From assembly GCA_035403355.1 (NCBI GenBank), contig DAONFA010000001.1:31644-95643 (forward strand): 64,000 bases of DNA, written 5' to 3'. Every line of letters begins with the position of its first letter. Positions within the stretch are counted from its first letter, which is position 1. Below, in pieces: positions 8,049 to 16,303 of the stretch. The notes under the pieces are model-generated. The model did not search any database. It worked only from the letters and a program-made list of their open reading frames with translations, and was not told the origin of the DNA. The DNA is from Candidatus Cloacimonas sp. (lineage in GTDB: Bacteria > Cloacimonadota > Cloacimonadia > Cloacimonadales > Cloacimonadaceae). The position numbers and the translations under genes are program-made.

Positions 8049-9814
8049 ATAATATAATCGTAAAAGTTGGTTTGGCAAGTTGTGGTGTTGCAGCTGGTGC
8101 CAAAGAAGTATATAATGCCCTGGAACAATATCTTGAAAATAATCCAAGACCTGTTACTCTAAAAAAGACAGCGTGCATTGGAATGTGTTTTGAGGAGCCA
8201 ATTGTGCAATTTGAGGGCTCCGAACTTGGTTCTATTCATATCGGTAGAGCTAATCCGGAAACCATAATTCAAATACTGGAGGACTATATAGCCGGAAAAG
8301 CACCTGCCGAAAATATCATTTTAGCTGAAAAGATAAGCGGTAAGCATAATGCTCTTTTGGCAAATCAGCAAAGAATCGTTTTACGCAATTGCGGAATTAT
8401 AGACCCGGAATGCCTTGAGGATTATGAAGCCGGAGATGGTTATAAAGCACTGCAAAAAGCACTGCAAATGGAAAGAACAGCCATCATTGAAGAAATTAAA
8501 AAATCCGGTTTAAGAGGAAGAGGTGGAGCTGGTTTTCCTACAGGGCTGAAATGGCAATTTTGTGCCTCTGAAAATTCGGATAAGAAATATGTAATTTGTA
8601 ACGCTGATGAAGGAGACCCCGGTGCTTTTATGGACCGCAGTACTCTGGAAGGTGACCCCCATTCTGTAATTGAAGGTATGACTATTGGTGCTTATGCCAT
8701 TGGAGCTAACGAGGGCTATATTTACTGTCGTGCAGAATATCCTATGGCTTTGGAACATTTGAAAACAGCTATTTCTGCCGCCGAAGAAAAGGGTTATCTG
8801 GGAAAAAACATTCTGGGCAGCTCCTTCAGTTTTGATTTACATATCAAAGAAGGAGCCGGTGCTTTCGTTTGCGGAGAAGAAACTGCTTTAATGCAATCCA
8901 TTGAAGGAAAAAGAGGTATGCCAACTCTACGCCCTCCGTATCCTGCAGCAAAAGGACTTTGGGGCAAACCAACAAACATCAATAATGTAGAGACCTGGGC
9001 AAATATTCCCTGGATAATTATGCACGGGGCACAGGAATTCAGGAAATACGGAACGGAAAAATCACCCGGAACCAAGGTCTTTGCCTTAGCCGGAAAAATT
9101 GCCGGTAGCGGTTTAATTGAAGTTCCCATGGGAATTACATTGCAGGATATTATCTACAATGTCGGAGGAGGAATGAAGACCTCCAAACCCTTTAAAGCAG
9201 TCCAAATGGGAGGTCCTTCCGGGGGCTGTATTCCTGCTGAAAAACTTGATACTATAGTTGATTATGATTCTATTACGGCAACAGGTGCAATTATGGGTTC
9301 CGGAGGTATGGTGGTAATGGATACAGGAACCTGTATGGTTGATGTAGCCAGGTTTTTCCTTAATTTTACCCAAAACGAATCCTGCGGCAAATGCACTTTT
9401 TGCCGCATTGGTACAAAACGGATGCTGGAAATTTTAACCCGCATTACTGAAGGGAAAGGTGAATTGCAAGACATTGAAAAACTGGAAGAACTGGCAGTAA
9501 ATATTATCAAGGGTTCTCTTTGTGGTTTGGGTCAAACAGCTCCCAATCCGGTTTTAACTACTTTACGCTATTTTAAGGATGAATATTTGGCTCATATTGT
9601 AGATAAACACTGTCCCGCAGGTGTTTGCAATGCTCTCATAACCTATAAAATAAATCCCGAAAAATGTATCGGCTGCACTCTTTGTGCCCGAAAATGTCCT
9701 GTTTCCTGCATTTCCGGACAAGTAAAACAAGTTCATACTATAGACCAAAGCAAGTGTACTAAATGTGGAACCTGTTTCCAGGTATGCAAGTTTGATGCCG
9801 TAACTAAAGAATAG
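8045..9814 (+). CDS. NADH-binding flavoprotein subunit F (NuoF/HndC/HydB type)
   Basis: The FMN- and NAD(H)-binding subunit of a soluble NuoEF-type complex, 589 residues. An extra N-terminal thioredoxin-like [2Fe-2S] domain (GLASCGVAAGA, KKTACIGMCFEEP) precedes the flavodoxin-like core with its glycine-rich site GRGGAGFPTGLKW (around residue 157). A SLBB domain and the NuoF [4Fe-4S] motif ESCGKCTFCRIG (around residue 445) follow. The C-terminus adds a two-cluster ferredoxin domain (CIGCTLCARKCP, CTKCGTCFQVC). This long HydB/HndC architecture, rather than the short respiratory NuoF, is what bifurcating hydrogenases and related NADH:ferredoxin enzymes have. The gene starts by ATGA overlap after a GAGGA site. 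Confidence 0.95.
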   Translation: MNNIIVKVGLASCGVAAGAKEVYNALEQYLENNPRPVTLKKTACIGMCFEEPIVQFEGSELGSIHIGRANPETIIQILEDYIAGKAPAENIILAEKISGKHNALLANQQRIVLRNCGIIDPECLEDYEAGDGYKALQKALQMERTAIIEEIKKSGLRGRGGAGFPTGLKWQFCASENSDKKYVICNADEGDPGAFMDRSTLEGDPHSVIEGMTIGAYAIGANEGYIYCRAEYPMALEHLKTAISAAEEKGYLGKNILGSSFSFDLHIKEGAGAFVCGEETALMQSIEGKRGMPTLRPPYPAAKGLWGKPTNINNVETWANIPWIIMHGAQEFRKYGTEKSPGTKVFALAGKIAGSGLIEVPMGITLQDIIYNVGGGMKTSKPFKAVQMGGPSGGCIPAEKLDTIVDYDSITATGAIMGSGGMVVMDTGTCMVDVARFFLNFTQNESCGKCTFCRIGTKRMLEILTRITEGKGELQDIEKLEELAVNIIKGSLCGLGQTAPNPVLTTLRYFKDEYLAHIVDKHCPAGVCNALITYKINPEKCIGCTLCARKCPVSCISGQVKQVHTIDQSKCTKCGTCFQVCKFDAVTKE

Positions 9815-9825
9815 GAGTTTAGGCA

Positions 9826-12800
9826 ATGATAAATGTAAGTTTAAACGGAAAACCAGTGAAAGCAGAGCCCGGAATTACTATTTTAGAACTCTGCAAACAG
9901 AATAAGATAGATATTCCTACTTTATGTAACGATGAAGAATTAAATCCTTATGGTTCCTGCTGGGTTTGTTTGGTAGAAGTAAAAGGCAGAAAGGGTTTTG
10001 TAACATCCTGCGGAACTATTATTGCAGAAGGAATGGAAATTATAACCGATAGCGAGTCCATTCACACAGCTCGTAAAATGGCTTTGGAATTACTTATTTC
10101 CAATCACTATGCGGATTGCATTGCTCCCTGCACAATTGCCTGTCCTGACCAGGTTGATATTCAGACCTATATATCTTTAATAGCCAATGGCAAATATCAT
10201 GAGGCAGTGAAAGTTATTAAAGAGAAACTCCCAATGCCTCTATCTATTGGAAGGATATGTCCTGCCTTTTGTGAAAAAGAATGCCGCAGACAAATAGTAG
10301 ATGAAAGCATTGCTATCAGGCAGCTGAAAAGATATGCTGCCGATGTGGATAACGAAGATGTATGGAATTATGTTCCTGAAAAGTTACCTTCCAAAAACAA
10401 GAAAGTTGCCATTATCGGAGCCGGACCCAGCGGACTTACCTGTGGCTATTATCTTTCCCACCTGGGCTATGAAGTTCATATTTATGAGGCAGCTCCTAAG
10501 GCAGGGGGTTGGTTGCGTTATGGGATTCCGGAATTTCGGCTTCCCAAAGATATTCTGGATGCGGAAATAGAGCTTATTTGCACCAATGGAATGCAGATTG
10601 AATATAATCAACAACTGGGCAAAGATGTCTTTTTACAAGACCTGGCAAATGATTTTGCTGCAGTGTATCTTGCCCTCGGAGCTCAAAAAGCAGTGCCAAT
10701 GCCGGTTAAAGGTAGTGATTTGGAAGGTTGTTTTTTAGGGGTTGATTTCCTGAAAGCACACGCTTTAGGCAATTCTCCTGATTTAGGATTTAAAGTAGCC
10801 ATCGTTGGAGGTGGAAATACTGCTGTTGATTGTGCCCGAACTGCTGTTAGAAAAGGTTGTGAAGTTGCTGTTATTTATAGAAGAACCAAAGCTGAAATGC
10901 CTGCCGAGCCAAGCGAGGTCTTTGCCTGTGAACAGGAAGGCGTGAAATTTTACTACCTTGCCAATCCTGTAGAATATATAGGTAAAGGTGGACATCTAAC
11001 CAGCGTAATTATTGAAAAAATGCGTTTAGGAGAACCCGATAAAAGCGGAAGAAGAAGACCTGAACCAACCGGTGAATTTTTTGAACTGCCTTTTGACAGT
11101 ATTATTGCTGCTATTTCTCAGGTTCCTGAGGTGGATATCTTTACGGAAGAGAAAAACTATGTAGCAGATAAAATATTGCCCATTTCGCGTTGGCAAACAG
11201 CTATTGTGGATGAATCAACTATGTTTACCGGCTTGGGAAATGTGTTTGCCGGAGGCGATTTTAGAAGAGGTGCTGCAACAGCTATTGAGGCAATTGCTGA
11301 TGGAAGAATTGCCGCAACCGCTATAGACAGATTTTTGGAAACAGGAGAAATAACTGCTGAACTTATCCCTTTTGACAGTAAAAAAGCTAACACAGTGAAA
11401 GAAATCAGCCCTGAAGAGTTTTCTATTTATGAAAAAATAGAGCGACGGGAGATGCCGGAACTGCCTGTTGAAGAAGCAAAAATCAGTTTTAAAGAAGTGG
11501 AGCTTGGTTTTTCGGAAACAGCTGCCGTAAGTGAAGCAAAACGCTGTCTGGAATGTGGTTGTTTTGTGAATGAGACCTGTTTCCTGCGTAAATATTGCAC
11601 TGATTATTTAGTTAATCCTGCTCAATTTTTAGGGGATAAAAATAAACATCCGATTGACTACACTCATCCTTTCATCGTTCGGGATGCCAATAAGTGTATT
11701 TATTGCGGACGCTGTATCAGAACCTGTGCCGAAATTCAGGGTCCGGCTGTTTTGGGCTATATTTATAGAGGTTTTGCCACTCTCGTAGCTCCAGAATTTG
11801 GGGATTCGTTAACAAAGACAAGCTGTCTTTCCTGTGGAAAGTGTATTGATGTTTGTCCCGTGGGGGCTTTAACAGAAAGGACTGTTCACTATAAATTCAA
11901 TCCTCATCCTAAAGATATTTCTCTGCAAAATTGCGGTTTATGTGGAGTGGGCTGTTTTATTCAAACCGAAACCCAGGCAGGAACTATCACCCGGGTTACA
12001 ACTTCACAAAAGGAACCTGGCTTTAACGGTAAAAATCTCTGTTTTAAGGGAAGATTTGGCTGGCAAGGTCTTGATGATAAAGATAGATTGACTGTGCCTC
12101 TGAAAAAAGAAAAGGGCATTTTTAAAGAAATCAGCTGGCAGGAAGCAACTGACCTCATAGCAGAAAATATATCTTTAGGCAAAACCCAACGCTTTGAAAT
12201 CAGCCCCTATATTTCTCTGGAAGAAATGCTGCTGCTGAAAAGAGCTGCGGATAAATATTCTACCGGGCTTTCTGCCAATCCTGCTTTTTCAGCTTTCAGC
12301 GATTCCTGTATTTCCTTAAGACCTCAAAAAGAACCCTATAGAATTTTGGACAACTTTCAGGAATATGTTGTTTACGGAGAACTGAATCAGGTGCTGGCAA
12401 CTTTAATCCGTTTGCAACAAAGAAAAGGCAAGAAATTAACCCTCGTAAACTATCCGGAAAGCCCCTTTTCCCGTTTTGCCGATGCTAACTATGCAAATTT
12501 AAAAGAAGTTATGGCAACGGAGAAAACCCTGTTTGTTTATAATCAGAATCGCATCTCAGAACAGGAAGCATATAATTTATGGTGTTTTGCCTCGGAAAAA
12601 GGAAAAGATAATCTTCTGGTTTCTACCGATTATCGTAATCATCCTGGTTTTTTAGCGATGCAGCCGAATTTTTCGCTAACCGTTTCCGATTTTGTTATGG
12701 GTTGGGGTGTTTATCCTTCGTTAGCTGCTGAAGCAAAATTCAGGGTTGCCGTAATGACTTTTAAGGATGAAAAAGCACCTGTGGATTTGTTAATTCCGGC

Positions 12801-13164
12801 TCCAAGTTATCTGGAAATGGAAGGAACCGCTTTAAGCGACATTGGACAGGTAACAAAAAGTGCCAATCCTGCCAAGTCAATTATAATCAATGAATTGATG
12901 AGGATGTTCTATTGCCTAAAATGGATTCATCCCAATAGCGCTGAAATACCTTTTTGGAATGCTGAAGCGGAAAAGTTGCTGGTTAGTTTACAGAATTATG
13001 TTCCGGCAAAGTTTGAACCGAATGCTGTTAAAAGTGCCGAACTGAGTAAAACTATCAATGTTATTCCCTCTCAGGTAGAAAAGTATATCGCTAACCTTTT
13101 TGAACAGAGACAAAAGCCAACAAAATTCTCCGGAGGGTTGACCTCCTGGTCAACCAAGGAGTAA
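9826..13164 (+). CDS. Fused NuoG-like/GltD-like iron-sulfur flavoprotein subunit
   Basis: An 1112-residue fusion. In order: a NuoG-type [2Fe-2S] domain (C34, C45, C48, C62); a GltD/dihydropyrimidine dehydrogenase-type cluster domain (C98, C102, C106 and C145, C149, C153); an FAD Rossmann motif (GAGPSGL, about 198-204); a second nucleotide-binding motif (GGGNTA, about 328-333); more clusters (CLECGCF near 575, CIYCGRCIRTC near 623, CLSCGKCIDVC near 665); a molybdopterin-oxidoreductase-type [4Fe-4S] site (NCGLCGVGC, near 702); and a short degenerate molybdopterin-like domain with no evident metal-ligand Cys/Sec. There is no hydrogenase H-cluster motif. The layout recalls fused SfrB and SfrA, or NuoG plus GltD. 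It probably moves electrons between NAD(P)H and ferredoxin or another carrier. The last ~11 residues (SGGLTSWSTKE) and the stop come from a dispersed palindromic repeat. Confidence 0.9.
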   Translation: MINVSLNGKPVKAEPGITILELCKQNKIDIPTLCNDEELNPYGSCWVCLVEVKGRKGFVTSCGTIIAEGMEIITDSESIHTARKMALELLISNHYADCIAPCTIACPDQVDIQTYISLIANGKYHEAVKVIKEKLPMPLSIGRICPAFCEKECRRQIVDESIAIRQLKRYAADVDNEDVWNYVPEKLPSKNKKVAIIGAGPSGLTCGYYLSHLGYEVHIYEAAPKAGGWLRYGIPEFRLPKDILDAEIELICTNGMQIEYNQQLGKDVFLQDLANDFAAVYLALGAQKAVPMPVKGSDLEGCFLGVDFLKAHALGNSPDLGFKVAIVGGGNTAVDCARTAVRKGCEVAVIYRRTKAEMPAEPSEVFACEQEGVKFYYLANPVEYIGKGGHLTSVIIEKMRLGEPDKSGRRRPEPTGEFFELPFDSIIAAISQVPEVDIFTEEKNYVADKILPISRWQTAIVDESTMFTGLGNVFAGGDFRRGAATAIEAIADGRIAATAIDRFLETGEITAELIPFDSKKANTVKEISPEEFSIYEKIERREMPELPVEEAKISFKEVELGFSETAAVSEAKRCLECGCFVNETCFLRKYCTDYLVNPAQFLGDKNKHPIDYTHPFIVRDANKCIYCGRCIRTCAEIQGPAVLGYIYRGFATLVAPEFGDSLTKTSCLSCGKCIDVCPVGALTERTVHYKFNPHPKDISLQNCGLCGVGCFIQTETQAGTITRVTTSQKEPGFNGKNLCFKGRFGWQGLDDKDRLTVPLKKEKGIFKEISWQEATDLIAENISLGKTQRFEISPYISLEEMLLLKRAADKYSTGLSANPAFSAFSDSCISLRPQKEPYRILDNFQEYVVYGELNQVLATLIRLQQRKGKKLTLVNYPESPFSRFADANYANLKEVMATEKTLFVYNQNRISEQEAYNLWCFASEKGKDNLLVSTDYRNHPGFLAMQPNFSLTVSDFVMGWGVYPSLAAEAKFRVAVMTFKDEKAPVDLLIPAPSYLEMEGTALSDIGQVTKSANPAKSIIINELMRMFYCLKWIHPNSAEIPFWNAEAEKLLVSLQNYVPAKFEPNAVKSAELSKTINVIPSQVEKYIANLFEQRQKPTKFSGGLTSWSTKE

Positions 13165-13304
13165 CATTTTTTAGAACGACAAGGACGTCGTTCTTCCGGA
13201 AAGGGATGTCGTTTTCCGGAGGGTTGACCTCCTGGTCAACCAAGCATTAACATTTTTTAGAACGACGGGGAAGTCGTTTTTCCGGATGGGGATGTCGTTC
13301 CTCC
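13131..13304. repeat. Two copies of the palindromic composite repeat
   Basis: Each copy contains CCGGAGG, then GGTTGACCTCCTGGTCAACC (13136-13155 and 13222-13241), a CATTTTTTAGAACGAC stretch, and an AACGAC/GTCGTT-type hairpin, ending in CCGGA. The first copy overlaps the 3' end of the NuoG-like gene and provides its stop codon (13162-13164). The two copies are about 86 bp apart and differ mostly in the loop of the second hairpin. Confidence 0.8.
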
Positions 13305-13320
13305 GCAAGAAAAAAAGAGA

Positions 13321-13409
13321 GGAGCTTCAGTGAGCTCCGGTTACCCATTTTGCGGAGCTTCAGCGAGCTCCGGTTACTCATTTTGCGGAGCTTCAGCGAG
13401 CTCCGGCTA
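13321..13409. repeat. Three tandem GGAGCT/AGCTCC hairpin repeats
   Basis: GGAGCTTCAGYGAGCTCC occurs at 13321-13338, 13354-13371 and 13387-13404, spaced 33 bp and each followed by GGYTAC and a CATTTTGC-like linker. The last copy runs into the stop codon (13407-13409) of the minus-strand radical SAM gene. A related hairpin with a different loop is repeated at 43640-43860. Confidence 0.8.
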
Positions 13410-14756
13410 CATAATTTCAGCTATCACTGCATCTCTTTTGGTTTTGGCAAGAGAGTGCAGTTCATAGCCAAGTTCTTTATGTTTTTGTTGCAAAGCGGAT
13501 AAAATATCAGACGCAGTATGCTTTTGCAGCATTTCCTGCCACAAAATTTTGTGTTCTTCTTTATTCCAATAGAGGTTTAAGAGCTTGGCAAAATTTTCCA
13601 GTTGCTGCATTTCCTCAAAAGAGAGGGCATCCGAGGCAAGGCATTGATAGGGTGGCTGGTTAAGCCATTTATAATTTAAGTCCAAAGCAATTTTCTGCAT
13701 CGGGGTATCGGGAAGAATTTTTAAAATGCCCAGTTGGACAGCATCCGGAAGAGTTGCACAGACCTCATTTAAGCCATTTATCACGGAAGCATAATTTTCT
13801 CCGGGCAGTCCGGCAAGCAAATCAGTATGGATGCGTATTTTAGTGCGTTTTTTCAGTTCCAGCAAAGTCCATTTTGCTTTTTCCCAATTTGATTTTCTGC
13901 CACAGTTCAAAGCCACTTCTGAGTTTATGGTCTGAATGCCGATTTCCAAACGGATTCTATTTTCCGGCGCTTTTTCCAGTATGGCAATATCGTCTTCTGT
14001 CAGCAAATCAGGGTAGATTTCAAAATGGACATCGCCAAGGCAGTTATGTTCAATAAAGAAATTCCAGATATGATGTGCCATTTTTTTTTGGAGGTTAAAG
14101 CTGCGGTCAACGAATTTAATAGTTCTGGGTTGTAAAGAAATTAAGGTTTCCAGTTCCTTATTTAGGCATTGCAGATCTTCTTTATTTTCAGGATGATAAC
14201 GAAGTTCAGAGCGTTTATCGGAAGCTGAAAGACAATAGACACAGGAAAACGGACAGCCCCTAAATGTTTCGTAATATAGCAATTTGCCTTTTAAAGTTTC
14301 TATATCGCTTTGTCTGTAAGGAAAAGGAATATCTTTCAAGGGAATATGTTCTGCCTGAAATAATTCTTTTTCATTTGCAGAAAAATCGTGTTCTGCCAAA
14401 TAACGAAATTTACCTTCACCGGCACCTTGGACAATGTAAAGCCCTTTTCTTTTCAGGCAGGATAGGTTTTTTGCTTCAGGTCCGCCAATTACAATAACTG
14501 CTTCCGGCAAAAGTTTGCTAACTTCAGGAATCAATTCCTGCAGATAAAGACGGTTCCAAATATAGGCAGAAAAACAAAGGACATCGGCATTTTGGCTATA
14601 AATATCATATAGCACATCCAAAAGTCGGTCTTTTAATGTCCATTCTTTCAGAAAAACGGTATAAGGCAAATCTGCAATCATTTCCCGTAAGTAGTAAAGG
14701 GCAGGATTGGATTGACTCCAGCTGCTGTTTATGGCTGTTAGAAGAACTTTTTTCAT
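13407..14756 (-). CDS. B12-binding domain radical SAM protein (DUF4080-like)
   Basis: A 449-residue protein with an N-terminal cobalamin-binding-like Rossmann domain (about 1-125, with VLCFSAYIWN and VIVIGGPEA) and a radical SAM core carrying the CxxxCxxC cluster motif in RGCPFSCVYCLSA (near residue 165). The C-terminal part resembles DUF4080. Such proteins often act on tRNA, lipids or unknown substrates; the substrate cannot be read here. I chose the ATG at 14756, which has a strong AAGGAAGG site. The frame stays open upstream to 14885 only because it runs through a 9 bp tandem repeat, producing a meaningless SVFSVFSV peptide. The stop codon lies inside a GGAGCT/AGCTCC repeat. Confidence 0.88.
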   Translation of the reverse strand: MKKVLLTAINSSWSQSNPALYYLREMIADLPYTVFLKEWTLKDRLLDVLYDIYSQNADVLCFSAYIWNRLYLQELIPEVSKLLPEAVIVIGGPEAKNLSCLKRKGLYIVQGAGEGKFRYLAEHDFSANEKELFQAEHIPLKDIPFPYRQSDIETLKGKLLYYETFRGCPFSCVYCLSASDKRSELRYHPENKEDLQCLNKELETLISLQPRTIKFVDRSFNLQKKMAHHIWNFFIEHNCLGDVHFEIYPDLLTEDDIAILEKAPENRIRLEIGIQTINSEVALNCGRKSNWEKAKWTLLELKKRTKIRIHTDLLAGLPGENYASVINGLNEVCATLPDAVQLGILKILPDTPMQKIALDLNYKWLNQPPYQCLASDALSFEEMQQLENFAKLLNLYWNKEEHKILWQEMLQKHTASDILSALQQKHKELGYELHSLAKTKRDAVIAEIM

Positions 14757-14772
14757 TTTTTCCTTCCTTGTA

Positions 14773-14890
14773 AACACTGAGGACACAGAGGACACAGAGG
14801 ACACTGAGGACACTGAAAACACAGAGAACACAGAGGACACTGAGAACACTGAGAACACAGAGAACACTGAGAACACTGAGGACACAGAGA
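14773..14890. repeat. 9 bp degenerate tandem repeat (CACWGAGRA)
   Basis: About thirteen units alternate between CACTGAGGA, CACAGAGGA, CACTGAGAA and CACAGAGAA. The array sits directly upstream of the radical SAM gene, where its promoter should be. Its 9 bp period keeps reading frames open on both strands, so open frames here are artefacts. Confidence 0.9.
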
Positions 14891-15004
14891 ATTCCAGTAA
14901 TAATTATAAAAGTTTAATAGACAGCTAATTACTACTGGATTTAGTCCTGCTAATCCTATTGTTGCAGTTATCCGTTTTCTATAAATCCTAACTTACATCG
15001 TCGC

Positions 15005-15225
15005 ACAAAATCTCTTTTTCTCTTTTCCTCTTTGTTCAATTCAATCTCTTTTTCTCTTTTCCTCTTTATCTCTTTGTATCATAAACTTTCAGTGTTCTCA
15101 GTGTTTTCAGTGTTCTCAGTGGTCAAAATATCTCTCTTTTTCTCTTTATCTCATTGTATAATAAACTCTCAGTGTCTTCAGTGTTCTCAGTGGTTAAAAC
15201 ATCTCTCTTTTTCTCTTTGTTGTCA
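15005..15225. repeat. Simple-repeat cluster: TCTCTTTTTCTCTTTTCC and TCAGTGTTC units
   Basis: Copies of TCTCTTTTTCTCTTTTCCTC alternate with TTCTCAGTGTTTTCAGTG-type units (15090-15123 and 15166-15195). The latter are the reverse-complement family of the 14773-14890 array, so the two arrays face each other. The first family reappears in the opposite orientation at 63640-63960. Nothing else is seen between 14891 and 15336. Confidence 0.8.
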
Positions 15226-15268
15226 GTCCTATATCTCAGATAACCATCTCATCAGATTCCCATATTGC

Positions 15269-15312
15269 GATACGGGAACGATACGGGAACGATACGGGCA
15301 TCATACGGGAAA
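15269..15312. repeat. 11 bp tandem repeat GATACGGGAAC
   Basis: Four near-perfect 11 bp units (GATACGGGAAC twice, then variants) lie just beyond the 3' end of the xer gene. The same unit, inverted and closed by a perfect hairpin, occurs at 38720-38775. Confidence 0.8.
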
Positions 15313-15336
15313 GCGTTATGGGTTTTCCAACCGGTT

Positions 15337-16233
15337 TTACTCCTTGTTTCTGGGGTGTCCTTTTTTATATGCCTCTTTAATATCTTCCAGGGAAATGTGG
15401 GTATATGTTTCTGTAGTAGAGAGTAAAGAGTGTCCTAAAAGTTCCTGGATAGCTCTTAAGTCCGCTCCTCTGGAAAGCAAATGGGTGGCAAAACTATGTC
15501 TTAACGAATGGGGTGAATAGCCCTTAGCTCTGGCAACGAGTTCAAAATAGCGTTTTAGAATGAGGTCCAGCTGTTTTGTGTCAAATGCTTTACCGCTTTT
15601 TGTTAAAAAAAGCAAATCGGGACTTTCTGCTCGCCAAAAATGTTGTCGCACATTTAAATAGTTATTTATAGCCGCAACGGCATACGAACCAAGGGGAACA
15701 ATACGCTGTTTATTGCCTTTTCCTGTAACCCTTACCAGCCCTCTTTTAAGATCTATATCCTGCAAACGGATTCCAGCCAGTTCGGAAATCCGCAATCCGG
15801 AAGAATATAAGGTCTCCAAAATTGCCTTATTTCTTATTCCAAAGGGGCTATCGGTATCCGGAATAGAAAGTAAAGTTTGCACTTCTTCTTCGGTAAAACA
15901 TTTGGGGAGAGGAACTTCGTATTTGGGACGCTTAATTTTTTCCATGGGATTATTTTGAATTATATCGTTTCTTTTACCATAACGGAAAAAAGCATTCAGG
16001 GCAGCGCTTTTACGAGCCAAAGAGCGGTTGCAATCCGGTTTTTCATTTAAGAAGCGTAAAAAATCCCGTATATTAAGAACAGTAATTCCTTTAATATCCA
16101 CTTCGCCATTTTCAAAATAGCGTTTCAGAAAATTGTGGAATTGTTCCAAATCCAGCTTATAGGCAGTAATCGTTCGGGGCGATTTGCCTTCCAAAGCCAG
16201 ATAATTACAGAAATCAGCAATATAATTTTCCAT
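15337..16233 (-). CDS. Tyrosine recombinase XerC/XerD family
   Basis: A site-specific recombinase of 298 residues, the normal length for XerC/XerD, which resolve chromosome dimers at dif. The N-terminal SAM-like core-binding domain covers about 1-90. The catalytic domain has the first Arg in SGLRISELAGI (about residue 146), the H-x-x-R box in HSLRHSFATHLL, and His and the Tyr nucleophile in LGHSLLSTTETYTH near the C-terminus. All five catalytic residues are present. No integrase-type context (att sites, phage genes, adjacent tRNA) is visible, so a housekeeping Xer role is more likely than mobility. XerC and XerD cannot be told apart here. It is divergent from the acyltransferase operon. Confidence 0.92.
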   Translation of the reverse strand: MENYIADFCNYLALEGKSPRTITAYKLDLEQFHNFLKRYFENGEVDIKGITVLNIRDFLRFLNEKPDCNRSLARKSAALNAFFRYGKRNDIIQNNPMEKIKRPKYEVPLPKCFTEEEVQTLLSIPDTDSPFGIRNKAILETLYSSGLRISELAGIRLQDIDLKRGLVRVTGKGNKQRIVPLGSYAVAAINNYLNVRQHFWRAESPDLLFLTKSGKAFDTKQLDLILKRYFELVARAKGYSPHSLRHSFATHLLSRGADLRAIQELLGHSLLSTTETYTHISLEDIKEAYKKGHPRNKE

Positions 16234-16303
16234 AAAGCCATTTTTTCCTTGCCTTAAAACTAATCAAGCAAAAAATGGTATTAGCTAAAAAAAGGGAGGA
16301 CGA

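Noticed and set aside
9826..13164. Subunit as [FeFe]-hydrogenase or formate dehydrogenase
   Set aside because: There are no H-cluster motifs and no catalytic Cys/Sec context; the molybdopterin-like part is short and degenerate.
14757..14885. N-terminal extension of the radical SAM protein (SVFSVFSV repeats)
   Set aside because: It is the translation of the 9 bp tandem repeat array. The ATG at 14756 has a strong ribosome binding site and gives a normal family N-terminus.
15337..16233. Integrase of a mobile element
   Set aside because: All features fit housekeeping XerC/XerD; there are no att sites, tRNA junction or phage genes adjacent.
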